Source: JBIICS01 sp044238735
GTDB lineage: Bacteria; Bacteroidota; Bacteroidia; UBA4408
Length of the DNA: 11,677 nucleotides
Assembly: GCA_044238735.1 (NCBI GenBank)
Contig: JBIICS010000089.1
Location: 1-11,677, forward strand
Reading direction: 5' to 3'
This document shows positions 1 to 6,379 of the stretch, piece by piece (position 1 is the stretch's first letter; each line of letters opens with the position of its first letter). The translations under genes and the position numbers were made by a program. The notes under the pieces are model-generated. The model was given only the letters and a program-made list of their open reading frames with translations, was not told the DNA's origin and searched no databases.

Positions 1-26
1 CGTTTTTTTTAAGTTTTTTCATATAC

Positions 27-62
27 AAAAAAAGTTTAGTGAAACGACTTTCACTAAACTTT
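27..62 (-). terminator. Rho-independent terminator downstream of the PUR-like gene
   Basis: A perfect 14-bp stem (31-44 pairing with 49-62) closes a 4-base loop, CGAC. On the minus strand it is followed by a run of seven T (27-33 read in reverse), the normal layout of an intrinsic terminator. It lies 84 bases beyond the stop codon of the minus-strand gene that ends at 147, so it probably ends that transcript. On the plus strand only a broken T run follows (TTTCTTG), so action in that direction would be weaker. Confidence 0.82.
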
Positions 63-146
63 CTTGTAGCCCAATAGCATAAAGGGTTATAGAGCTTTTT
101 ACCAACTATTTTTTGCTATTATGCCATAAAAAATGTATAAGTAATT

Positions 147-473
147 TTACTTTTCTAAGTCTTCGAAGCTTACATTGGTAAACTCTTCAGATTTTGAATC
201 TTGTCGTTGAGGAACATCGGGTGAGTTTTCATTAACATATTTAACAGACTCGTTAAAAGCTTCCATAAACTTTTCAAAATCCTCCTTGTAAAGGAATATT
301 TTGTGTTTTTCGAATGTGAACTTACCATCTTCGGTAAATCGCTTTTTACTTTCAGTAACTGTTAAATACAACTCGTTTCCTCTGGTTGATTTTACATCAA
401 AGAAATAAGTTCTTTTACCTGCTCTCACTGATTTAGCGAATAATTCGCCGTCTTTTTTGTCCATTCCGTCCAT
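147..473 (-). CDS. PUR-alpha-like nucleic-acid-binding protein (DUF3276 family)
   Basis: A 108-residue cytoplasmic protein. Residues about 9-80 match the PUR-like fold common in Bacteroidota: the stretch KSVRAGKRTYFFDVKSTRGN, then the strand TLT-like segment LYLTVTESKKRF, then KHKIFLYKEDFEKFMEAF, a beta-beta-beta-beta-alpha pattern. Proteins of this family bind single-stranded DNA or RNA; the physiological target in Bacteroidota is not settled. The tail (about 81-108) is acidic and low in hydrophobics, so probably disordered. I chose ATG at 471-473. The frame stays open to a TTG at 515, but that codon overlaps the -7 promoter box at 513-520 and so should lie upstream of the transcript. A second ATG follows three codons later and cannot be excluded. 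It has its own promoter and terminator, so it appears to be monocistronic. Family assignment is from motif recognition; the role is inference. Confidence 0.88.
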   Translation of the reverse strand: MDGMDKKDGELFAKSVRAGKRTYFFDVKSTRGNELYLTVTESKKRFTEDGKFTFEKHKIFLYKEDFEKFMEAFNESVKYVNENSPDVPQRQDSKSEEFTNVSFEDLEK

Positions 474-512
474 GCTATTGGTTTCTTTGTTGGTATTTTT
501 TAATGTATATAA

Positions 513-542
513 CAAATATAAACAATTAATGTTTCTGGCAAA
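513..542 (-). promoter_or_regulatory. Promoter of the PUR-like gene (Bacteroidota type)
   Basis: On the minus strand, TTTG (539-542) is followed after 18 bases by TATATTTG (513-520), a perfect match to the TAnnTTTG -7 box recognised by the primary sigma factor of Bacteroidota. The expected transcription start is around 506-509, giving a leader of roughly 35 bases before ATG 473. This position rules out the upstream TTG at 515 as a start. Confidence 0.72.
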
Positions 543-584
543 TTAAAGCTCAAATTTGTTTAAAAATTTCATTTTTGTTGATAA

Positions 585-1136
585 CTAGGTAGACTTAATA
601 AGGTTAATTTTATTTAGGATAAAATCTACTCGCTCATTTACGCCCATTTTGGGGATTTCAATAACGGTATAACCTATTTCTTTGTATGTTTTTTCAATTT
701 GATAATGAGCCTCACACGCTTGTTCAAAGTTTTCTATTCTTTCGCTATCGTTACAAAATATTTCGCGCCATGGTGGGGTTAAAAAGGTCAAGTTGTGATA
801 TAATTTATCTTGAAGTAAGTTTATGTAGTTTTCGTTTAAGCTAATACTTCCCTTATTCAGATAGGCAATGGCATCCGGAATACCCCTATCAAAAAAAGAG
901 ATACTGTAATGGCGGGCTTCATCAAACTGAATGCTGCGTTTTTCAATTATAATTTTACTAAAAGCTTCCAGGTTTTTCCATGGCAATATATCGCCATTCT
1001 GTTCTAACTGTTCTTTAATAATTCCACGCGAAATTTCATGAAAACAAATGTATCCTCGTTTTTCTAAGGCCGAAATTATACTCGTTTTACCAAAGCCCGG
1101 TCCACCGGAAATTATAAATCGTTTAGGCTTATTCAC
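585..1136 (-). CDS. AAA_28 / COG3911-like P-loop NTPase
   Basis: A 183-residue cytoplasmic P-loop protein. The Walker A motif GGPGFGKTS is at residues 11-19. FFDRGIPD (81-88) sits where nucleoside and nucleotide kinases carry a DR-type Walker B/substrate motif. PPWREIF followed by R and F (121-138) is the lid-like segment typical of the small 'predicted ATPase' AAA_28 group. About 180 residues is the normal family length, so it looks intact. The family resembles kinases of nucleosides or other small molecules, but no substrate is known to me and none should be assumed. The start is GTG at 1134-1136: an in-frame TGA lies only five codons upstream and there is no ATG close to the P-loop, so GTG is effectively forced. 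It is transcribed away from the secreted-protein pair at 1226. The next gene downstream has its own promoter, so the two minus-strand genes need not be one operon. Confidence 0.85.
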   Translation of the reverse strand: MNKPKRFIISGGPGFGKTSIISALEKRGYICFHEISRGIIKEQLEQNGDILPWKNLEAFSKIIIEKRSIQFDEARHYSISFFDRGIPDAIAYLNKGSISLNENYINLLQDKLYHNLTFLTPPWREIFCNDSERIENFEQACEAHYQIEKTYKEIGYTVIEIPKMGVNERVDFILNKINLIKST

Positions 1137-1140
1137 CTGG

Positions 1141-1148
1141 CAAAAATA
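1141..1148 (-). promoter_or_regulatory. Candidate -7 box of the NTPase gene, start-codon proximal
   Basis: TATTTTTG on the minus strand fits TAnnTTTG exactly and ends 4 bases before the GTG start at 1136. No TTTG is found at the -33 distance. If used, transcription would begin at or next to the start codon, making the mRNA leaderless or nearly so. Confidence 0.45.
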
Positions 1149-1210
1149 TCAATTACCTTTATTCCCGCACTATTTTTAAAAATAATAATCCAATATTACT
1201 GTTTAGCTTC

Positions 1211-1218
1211 TAAATTTG
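1211..1218 (+). promoter_or_regulatory. Candidate -7 box of the secreted-protein operon
   Basis: TAAATTTG fits TAnnTTTG exactly. It ends 7 bases before the first ATG (1226) and 10 before the second (1229). No good -33 TTTG is present. The predicted leader is only a few bases. It shares the 89-base divergent region with the box for the minus-strand NTPase; a 14-bp AT palindrome (1171-1184) lies between them. Confidence 0.5.
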
Positions 1219-1225
1219 TAAACAT

Positions 1226-1828
1226 ATGATGAAAATATTATTGTTTTTACTGTTTTACCTTTTGCTTTTTAGGGTAAGTTTTGCCCAAAAAAATAGTGAT
1301 TTTACAATGATCATAAACGAAACAACCCTAAATAAATTATTTACGACAATTGGACCCATTACTGGAACCAATGTTTATAAAGTTGGATTTATAGGTGGTG
1401 TTTACAACTGGACCATGAAAAATGCACGAATTGAGCTAATTAAAGATTCAGCCAAATTTATTACAGATGTTGATGTAGATGCGGGGCCCATTAATTACAG
1501 TACAACTGTTCCAGGCAAGGCAGCAATTAAATACGACCCCAAGACCAATAAAATTAATGTTACGGTAATTGATGCTGTTTTTGAAATTTATACCCGAATA
1601 TTAGGAAAGAAAATCCATATTAAAGACATTCAACTGGCCGAATATTTTACAACTCCATTTGTTTTTGATGGACCGGCCAACATGGAGACCGATATGGATT
1701 TTACCATGCCGGATGGCAGCATAAAAAAGATTTATACTAAAACGGATAATTGTAAACTTCACATTCTACCTCATCAAATAGTATTAAATTCTCAACTTAT
1801 TTTTTACGAAAAGGTTACAAAGCCTTGA
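1226..1828 (+). CDS. Secreted protein of unknown function, 200 residues
   Basis: I do not recognise a named family. Residues 1-20 form a clear Sec signal peptide: a lysine, a long leucine/phenylalanine core, then SFA before Q21, the usual Bacteroidota signal-peptidase I site. There is no lipobox, so it is probably soluble in the periplasm or loosely bound to a membrane. The mature part (180 residues) is rich in alternating strands and has one cysteine. After cleavage comes TMIINETTLNKLF, then strand-rich segments around a central DVDVDAGPINY (81-91). This opening helix plus long antiparallel strands is reminiscent of TULIP-like lipid-binding proteins such as the DUF1439 group, but that is a weak impression. 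The start is ATG 1226; a second ATG follows immediately and would also work. Its TGA overlaps the TTG start of the next gene by 4 bases, so the two products are probably made together and may act together outside the cytoplasm. Confidence 0.8.
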   Translation: MMKILLFLLFYLLLFRVSFAQKNSDFTMIINETTLNKLFTTIGPITGTNVYKVGFIGGVYNWTMKNARIELIKDSAKFITDVDVDAGPINYSTTVPGKAAIKYDPKTNKINVTVIDAVFEIYTRILGKKIHIKDIQLAEYFTTPFVFDGPANMETDMDFTMPDGSIKKIYTKTDNCKLHILPHQIVLNSQLIFYEKVTKP

Positions 1829-3918
1829 TTAAGCAATTTATCATATCGTTTGTTCTTTTTTATAGTTGCATAGCAAATGCTCAAACTTTAAAGAGAGGAT
1901 TTGAATCGCTGCAACAGTATGATTTATTTAAAGCCAAAAATATATTTTACAATAAGTTAAGAAAAAATCCTGTTCCCGCCCAATATGGGTTAGCAGTTCT
2001 TTATCAAGATTCTTTAAATCACTTTCATAATTTAGATAGTGCATGGAAATACATTAATTTATGCGAAAAAAACTATTTAATTATTTCAGAGAAACAAAAA
2101 AGAACATATCAGAAATTTAAAATAGATTCATTATGCATTCATACCAAAAAGAGTCAAATTAATCTTTCGGCCGTTTATTTGGCTATGCGATTAAACACCA
2201 TTGAGTCTTACAATAACTACTTGGAAAAATACAATCAGGAAACTTACAATACATTTATAACAGAAAAAAGAAATGCTCTGGCATTTGATCATGTTCAACG
2301 AGAAGGGACATGGCAGGCCTATTTGGATTTTATTAAAAATTATCCATATTCTACTCAGTTAAACCAGGCCAAAAGCATATACGAGAAACTGCTTTATTTT
2401 ACTTACACAGATGATAATAGTTTAAATTCCTATCAAAACTTTATAACAAACTATCCAGAAAGTCCCTATAAATATGATGCAGAGCAATGGGTGTATAAAC
2501 TAACCACCACCAACGGCGAAATAGAAGACTATTATAAATTTATAAAGTCGAATCCTTTTAGCCCTTTTGTAGATTCTGCGTGGCAGGCTATTTATAGTTT
2601 TTACGCAGTTGATTTTAGTGCCGACAAAATTGGGGAGTTCAGAAAAAAATATCCCGAGTATCCCTATTTAGATGAATTATTGGAAGATTTTGAATTTGCA
2701 CGCAAAGAGCTATACCCGGTTAAATTAAATGGTTTATACGGGTATATTGACAGTAGCGGAGCAATAGTAATTAAACCTGCTTTTAATTGGGCCGATCAAT
2801 TTAGAGAAGGGTCAGCGGTTGTGGAGATAAATGAAAAGTATGGCTTTATTAATAAAAAAGGGGAATTAATTATTGAACCCGTCTACAATGAAGCCGAAAA
2901 TTTCAATAAAAAACTGGCAATTGTAAAACAAAACGAAAAGTGGGGGGGGATTAATAAGAGAGGTAAATCTGATATTAATTTTGATTTTGAGGAGATTAAT
3001 GAATTTAAGGGACTTTTTGCTCGTGCCATGAAGAATGCTTACTATGGTTTTATAGATCGCAAAGGTAATTGGATGCTAAAACCAGTTTTAAGTTATGCAA
3101 CCGATTTCGAAAATCAATTGGCCATTATCGGAAACAAAGAAAAAAAAGGGGTTATAAACGAGCAATTACAAATAATTTTGGACACAGTTTTTGATGAAAT
3201 TACTTTTTTTGAGGAGAACTATTTTTTGGTTAAACAAAATAACTTATTCGGATTATATACAGCAGATGGAAAAAAAATTCTGGATCCCTTGTTTAGCCGA
3301 ATTCATAAACCCTGCGAAGGTTTAGTTAAAATAATTATAAACGAAAAAACCGGTTTTTACGATTTAAACGGAAACGAAATTATAAAAAGTAAATTCGATG
3401 CGCCCTCTTTCGATTTGCAGGATGGTTTTGAAAATGGTGTAGCCCGCGTTTTTTATAAAAATAAAGCCGGTATTATTAACAAAGAGCAAAAATGGATTAT
3501 TCCAAAAGATTATGAGGAAATTAAAGTGATTGGAAACTTATTCGCCGTTAAAAGAGGAGGAAAGTGGGGATTGATTAACGCTAAATTAAAATTAATTCAC
3601 CCCCTGGTTTACGACGAAATAAAAATGGTTTTAAATAATTTGGTGGCTCGCAAAAACAATCAACTTTGGCTAATTAATACAGGAAATATACGCAAAAACG
3701 TAAAAATAGACTATACCGACCTAAAAGCATTTAACTCTTTAATTTTAGCCGAAATAAACGGTAAATGGGGCTTGCTGGATGCCGATTTAAATCCATTAAT
3801 AGAAGTAAAATATGATAACATTAAGTGGGAGGGACCGTTTATAAAAGCGCAATATGCTCAAAAACAGGACCTTTACTCAAAAAGTACACTCAAATTTATC
3901 CTCGAAACAGAAAAATAA
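1825..3918 (+). CDS. Secreted WG-repeat protein with N-terminal helical repeats
   Basis: A 697-residue exported protein. Residues 1-19 are a signal peptide ending IANA before Q20. Residues about 25-295 are helical and contain degenerate TPR-like units with the recurring pattern Y..FI.NYP.SP; these begin near 166, 203, 236 and 270, with an earlier, weaker one near 128. From 303 to about 680 there are eleven WG (KWG) repeats, with core motifs at 303, 338, 372, 406, 440, 474, 508, 547, 580, 613 and 647 (for example KYGFIN, KWGLIN, KWGLLD). The period is 33-35 residues except for one 39-residue step. WG repeats form beta structures thought to serve in binding; no enzyme domain is visible. The start is TTG 1825: it gives a complete signal peptide and overlaps the upstream TGA (TTGA), which suggests translational coupling. 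A G8 run at 2942-2949 lies in the third repeat, giving KWGGIN where KWGLIN is usual. No hairpin terminator is visible after the stop. Confidence 0.87.
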   Translation: MIKQFIISFVLFYSCIANAQTLKRGFESLQQYDLFKAKNIFYNKLRKNPVPAQYGLAVLYQDSLNHFHNLDSAWKYINLCEKNYLIISEKQKRTYQKFKIDSLCIHTKKSQINLSAVYLAMRLNTIESYNNYLEKYNQETYNTFITEKRNALAFDHVQREGTWQAYLDFIKNYPYSTQLNQAKSIYEKLLYFTYTDDNSLNSYQNFITNYPESPYKYDAEQWVYKLTTTNGEIEDYYKFIKSNPFSPFVDSAWQAIYSFYAVDFSADKIGEFRKKYPEYPYLDELLEDFEFARKELYPVKLNGLYGYIDSSGAIVIKPAFNWADQFREGSAVVEINEKYGFINKKGELIIEPVYNEAENFNKKLAIVKQNEKWGGINKRGKSDINFDFEEINEFKGLFARAMKNAYYGFIDRKGNWMLKPVLSYATDFENQLAIIGNKEKKGVINEQLQIILDTVFDEITFFEENYFLVKQNNLFGLYTADGKKILDPLFSRIHKPCEGLVKIIINEKTGFYDLNGNEIIKSKFDAPSFDLQDGFENGVARVFYKNKAGIINKEQKWIIPKDYEEIKVIGNLFAVKRGGKWGLINAKLKLIHPLVYDEIKMVLNNLVARKNNQLWLINTGNIRKNVKIDYTDLKAFNSLILAEINGKWGLLDADLNPLIEVKYDNIKWEGPFIKAQYAQKQDLYSKSTLKFILETEK
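2942..2949 (+). repeat. Homopolymeric G8 tract inside the WG-repeat gene
   Basis: Eight consecutive G encode part of Trp373-Gly374-Gly375. In such AT-rich DNA this is the most conspicuous G run in the window. A one-base slip would change frame in the third of eleven WG repeats and remove most of the repeat array. Confidence 0.9.
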
Positions 3919-3929
3919 GCGAATAAATA

Positions 3930-3959
3930 TTTGATTTTTGTAAAAATTATTTAAATTTG
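3930..3959 (+). promoter_or_regulatory. Promoter of rpmE2 (Bacteroidota type)
   Basis: TTTG (3930-3933), an 18-base spacer and TAAATTTG (3952-3959) give a full match to the Bacteroidota -33/-7 consensus, with the same spacing as the promoter of the PUR-like gene. The predicted start near 3963-3966 gives a leader of about 20 bases. Confidence 0.75.
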
Positions 3960-3975
3960 CATTCCTAATTAAAGC

Positions 3976-3987
3976 ATGAAGAGATGA
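3976..3987 (+). other. Three-codon mini-ORF overlapping the rpmE2 start
   Basis: ATG AAG AGA TGA begins inside the predicted rpmE2 leader, and its stop overlaps the rpmE2 start as ATGA (3984-3987). It may be chance, or it could feed terminating ribosomes into rpmE2. Confidence 0.3.
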
Positions 3988-4247
3988 AAGAGAATTTACA
4001 TCCAACCAATTACAGACCAGTAGTATTTAAAGATATGTCTAACGAATATGCGTTTATTACACGCTCTTGTGCAGACACTAAAGAAACTATTTTATGGGAA
4101 GACGGAAACGAATATCCCGTTGTTAAGTTAGAGATTTCTAACACTTCGCATCCATTTTACACAGGTAAGTTTAAAATGGTGGATACAGCCGGACGTATTG
4201 ATAAATTCCGTTCTCGTGCTTCTAAAAAAGCGGATGTTAAGAAATAA
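3984..4247 (+). CDS. rpmE2: Ribosomal protein L31 type B
   Basis: An 87-residue protein of the large ribosomal subunit that helps bridge the subunits. The sequence carries the type B hallmarks in order: HPTNYRPVVFKD (6-17), TRSCADTKETI (26-36), YPVVKLEISNTSHPFYTGK (44-62) and GRIDKFRSR (70-78), followed by a lysine-rich tail. Length is normal for the family. It has a single cysteine (29) and no CxxC, so it is the zinc-independent form. Start ATG 3984 gives the expected N-terminus MKENLHP; GAAGAG just before it is a weak purine-rich sequence at most. The gene is bounded by a full promoter and a strong terminator, so it is a stand-alone transcription unit. In many bacteria type B L31 is a Zur-controlled zinc-saving paralogue; whether this genome also has a zinc-binding type A copy cannot be seen here. 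Confidence 0.97.
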   Translation: MKENLHPTNYRPVVFKDMSNEYAFITRSCADTKETILWEDGNEYPVVKLEISNTSHPFYTGKFKMVDTAGRIDKFRSRASKKADVKK

Positions 4248-4269
4248 TTGTTAGTTAGTTTTTAATTTG

Positions 4270-4299
4270 AAAAAGCCTGCAGAAGCAGGCTTTTTTTTT
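4270..4299 (+). terminator. Rho-independent terminator of rpmE2
   Basis: GCCTGC (4275-4280) pairs with GCAGGC (4285-4290) around the loop AGAA, extended by five A-T pairs and followed by nine T (4291-4299). It begins 23 bases after the rpmE2 stop. The A run before the stem could give weaker termination in the opposite direction. Confidence 0.93.
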
Positions 4300-4342
4300 G
4301 AACAAAAAACAGATTAACCTCCTTTTTTAAATTGTGTTTTTG

Positions 4343-4350
4343 TATTTTAG
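4343..4350 (+). promoter_or_regulatory. Candidate -7 box before the HU/SPOR gene
   Basis: TATTTTAG differs from TAnnTTTG at one position and ends 4 bases before ATG 4355. No -33 TTTG is seen. The preceding rpmE2 terminator means a promoter must lie somewhere between 4300 and 4355. Confidence 0.35.
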
Positions 4351-4354
4351 CGTG

Positions 4355-5422
4355 ATGAATAAAGTGGAGCAGATATTGCATAAGTTAATAACCGAAAATA
4401 ACTGTGTGGTTATTCCCGGTTTTGGCGGTTTTTTGGGTTCCTTTCAGCCTGCATCCATTAATGCTCTTCATAATTCCCTTAGACCCCCTCATAAAACCTT
4501 AATTTTTAATCAGAATCTTACATTAAATGACGGTCTTCTTCTTCAATCAATTTGCAAAGAAACCGGAATGGATTTTTCTGAAGCTTCAGAACAATTAAAT
4601 CTGTTTACAGTGGGTTTAAAAAATAAACTCAACCAAAATCAACGCATTGAGTTAGCTAACATAGGTTTTCTTTTTCTAGATGAGGAAGGTCAAATTAAGT
4701 TTGTTCAAAATCAACAATATAATTTTTTAAAATCTTCTTTCGGATTAAGTACGCTTAAACTAAATCCAGTTAACCACGCTGTAGAACCAATTTCTCAAGA
4801 TTCTTCTGTATTTGCAGATCGTAAATTGCCCGTAACCGATAGTGGCAATTTAGAATCTAAACAACCTAAAAGCACTAAACGAAAACTTAATTACAGATTG
4901 CTTGCAGCCTTAATCATAGCGCCAATTTTAGGCGTATCCTTGTGGTTAAGCCTTAATGGTAAAATTACCAATCCTTTTCAGCAACAGGCTAACTTAAACC
5001 CTCTTCAGGATTTATACACCCCCATTAACTATAATTTTGGTGTAAAAGAAACGGAGAATCAATCTTCCATAGCCGATACTAATGGTTTGTATCAGTTAAA
5101 AATTACCAATTTACCCAACGTAAATCCCATACTGGTAAAAATTCAAAATAGTATAGACTCTACTCGGGTAGATATTCCGGAGATTAAAAAAATTATTGAA
5201 CCCGGTTTCGGAATAATTGCCGGTTGTTTCTCTAATTTAAATAATGCCAATAATTTGGTTACACAATTAAAATCCGAAGGATTTAATGCTGCCAATATCG
5301 GGGCAGCAGCAAATGGTTTGCATCGTGTAGTGTTCGGAAAATATAATTCTAAACAAGAGGCCGGAACAGCTTTAAATCAAATAAAGTCTAAATATCCAAA
5401 TGCCTGGATTTCTCAATTATAG
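4355..5422 (+). CDS. HU-CCDC81-type and SPOR domain membrane protein
   Basis: A 355-residue single-pass membrane protein. Residues 1-58 match the first bacterial HU-CCDC81 module (MNKVEQILHKLITENNCVVI, then PGFGGFLGSF) and about 59-130 the second, both related to the HU/IHF DNA-binding fold. A basic linker (KSTKRKLNYR, about 172-181) leads to one membrane helix near 182-200, placing the HU part in the cytoplasm and the rest in the periplasm. The C-terminal ~75 residues (GFGIIAGCF, then LKSEGFNA, then HRVVFGKYNSKQEA, then YPNAWI) form a SPOR domain, which binds glycan strands lacking stem peptides at division sites. The architecture is known in Bacteroidota and suggests a link between chromosome and septal wall, but the role is inferred. 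ATG 4355 is preferred over the in-frame GTG at 4334, because the family starts at the helix MNKVEQILHKL. The next gene starts 3 bases after the stop, indicating an operon. Confidence 0.88.
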   Translation: MNKVEQILHKLITENNCVVIPGFGGFLGSFQPASINALHNSLRPPHKTLIFNQNLTLNDGLLLQSICKETGMDFSEASEQLNLFTVGLKNKLNQNQRIELANIGFLFLDEEGQIKFVQNQQYNFLKSSFGLSTLKLNPVNHAVEPISQDSSVFADRKLPVTDSGNLESKQPKSTKRKLNYRLLAALIIAPILGVSLWLSLNGKITNPFQQQANLNPLQDLYTPINYNFGVKETENQSSIADTNGLYQLKITNLPNVNPILVKIQNSIDSTRVDIPEIKKIIEPGFGIIAGCFSNLNNANNLVTQLKSEGFNAANIGAAANGLHRVVFGKYNSKQEAGTALNQIKSKYPNAWISQL

Positions 5423-5425
5423 CAG

Positions 5426-6340
5426 ATGCAAATTAAAGGAATTTGGTCAGACAGACCTCCGTATAATAAACTAATCCTTATTACCGGTATTGCAGTTGCA
5501 AGTTTTTCAATTCTTTCATTGGTTTCGATGATTCTGATGAAATTTATTTTTAAGCTTGATGTCATCTCAAATCCTCAGATTTTAACCGATTTAAGCAACC
5601 CGCTTGCAATTGACGCCTTAAAATTTTTACAGTTATTTAATGCTCTTGGTTTATTTGTTTTGCCACCTTTAATCTATGCTTATCTTTCTTCGGATAATGT
5701 TGGAAAATCGTTAGGTATTTCTGGTGGCCCCAAATTATTGCAGTTGATACTGGCCGGTGTTTCTATGTTTATTGCATTGCCTTTTATTAATTGGTTAGCC
5801 GAGATAAATAGTAATATGCATCTGCCCAAAATATTATCGGGTTTAGAAACCTGGATGAAACAATCAGAAGAAAGTGCTACCAAAATAACCACACTATTTT
5901 TACAGGTAAATTCTATTGGTGGTCTCATCTATAACCTTTTACTAATCGCTATTTTGCCCGCTTTTGGCGAAGAACTTCTCTTTAGGGGTACTTTACAACC
6001 ACTTCTAAAAGAACAAACCCGAAATAGTATTGCTGGTATTGTTTTGGCTGCAGTTATTTTTAGTGCTTTACATATGCAGTTTTATGGATTTTTACCACGA
6101 ATGTTGATGGGTGTTTATTTTGGGTTTTTATTTTTTTGGACTCAAAGCTTGTGGGTTCCGGTTTTCGCTCATTTAGTTAATAACGGTACAGCCGTTATAG
6201 TTAGCTATATGTATGGTAACACAAGCAATTTGGAAACAGCGGGTACTAATGAAGGAAACTTCATTTATCTCATCGGAAGTATAATTGGTTTGGGAGCAAT
6301 CGTTTATTGGTTTTATAAAAATAAAACCAATAATTCTTAA
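5426..6340 (+). CDS. CPBP-family intramembrane metalloprotease
   Basis: A 304-residue polytopic membrane protein of the CPBP (CAAX protease and bacteriocin-processing, Abi) family. Hydrophobic segments lie near 17-41, 68-86, 104-124, 166-180, 200-216, 224-237 and 278-297. The catalytic and metal-site motifs are all present: EELLFR (182-187, EExxxR), FSALH (212-216, FxxxH) and HLVNN (249-253, HxxxN). The glutamate and histidine residues expected for catalysis are intact, so it should be active. Known relatives cleave prenylated proteins or bacteriocin leaders, or act as scaffolds or immunity proteins; the substrate here is unknown. It lies 3 bases downstream of the HU/SPOR gene and so is very probably co-transcribed with it; that single-pass neighbour is an obvious candidate partner or substrate. 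No separate promoter is evident. Family call is firm; function beyond that is inference. Confidence 0.92.
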   Translation: MQIKGIWSDRPPYNKLILITGIAVASFSILSLVSMILMKFIFKLDVISNPQILTDLSNPLAIDALKFLQLFNALGLFVLPPLIYAYLSSDNVGKSLGISGGPKLLQLILAGVSMFIALPFINWLAEINSNMHLPKILSGLETWMKQSEESATKITTLFLQVNSIGGLIYNLLLIAILPAFGEELLFRGTLQPLLKEQTRNSIAGIVLAAVIFSALHMQFYGFLPRMLMGVYFGFLFFWTQSLWVPVFAHLVNNGTAVIVSYMYGNTSNLETAGTNEGNFIYLIGSIIGLGAIVYWFYKNKTNNS

Positions 6341-6367
6341 ATAATTTCTCTGTCTGTATTAAATTAA

Positions 6368-6375
6368 GATATTTG
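6368..6375 (+). promoter_or_regulatory. Candidate -7 box before the FtsX-type permease gene
   Basis: GATATTTG differs from TAnnTTTG at the first base and ends 4 bases before ATG 6380. A partial -33 (TTTC, 6345-6348) lies 19 bases upstream. The permease may therefore be read from this site as well as by read-through from the protease gene 39 bases upstream. Confidence 0.35.
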
Positions 6376-6379
6376 CTCT

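Noticed and set aside
1..20. T runs at the very start of the window as part of an RNA or terminator
   Set aside because: No stem is visible inside the window; any upstream partner is out of view.
72..121. Loose inverted repeat AATAGCA / TGCTATT near the left end
   Set aside because: Seven weak pairs over a 34-base loop with no T run; the nearby 14-bp hairpin already explains termination.
474..515. Longer version of the PUR-like protein starting at TTG 515
   Set aside because: The codon lies in the -7 box of a full promoter, so it should not be in the mRNA; the added residues also do not resemble family N-termini.
545..570. AAATTT-AAATTT hairpin after the NTPase gene as a terminator
   Set aside because: It has six A-T pairs only and no following T run on the minus strand, so it is too weak to call.
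1171..1184. 14-bp AT palindrome TATTTTTAAAAATA in the divergent region
   Set aside because: It could be an operator, but it is pure A/T in AT-rich DNA, so chance is a sufficient explanation.
4334..4354. GTG start 7 codons upstream of the HU/SPOR gene start
   Set aside because: ATG 4355 gives the normal family N-terminus, and the upstream codons overlap the candidate promoter box.
5680..5928. Antisense open frame within the CPBP protease gene
   Set aside because: It lies opposite a well-supported gene, has no recognisable domain and no start signals.
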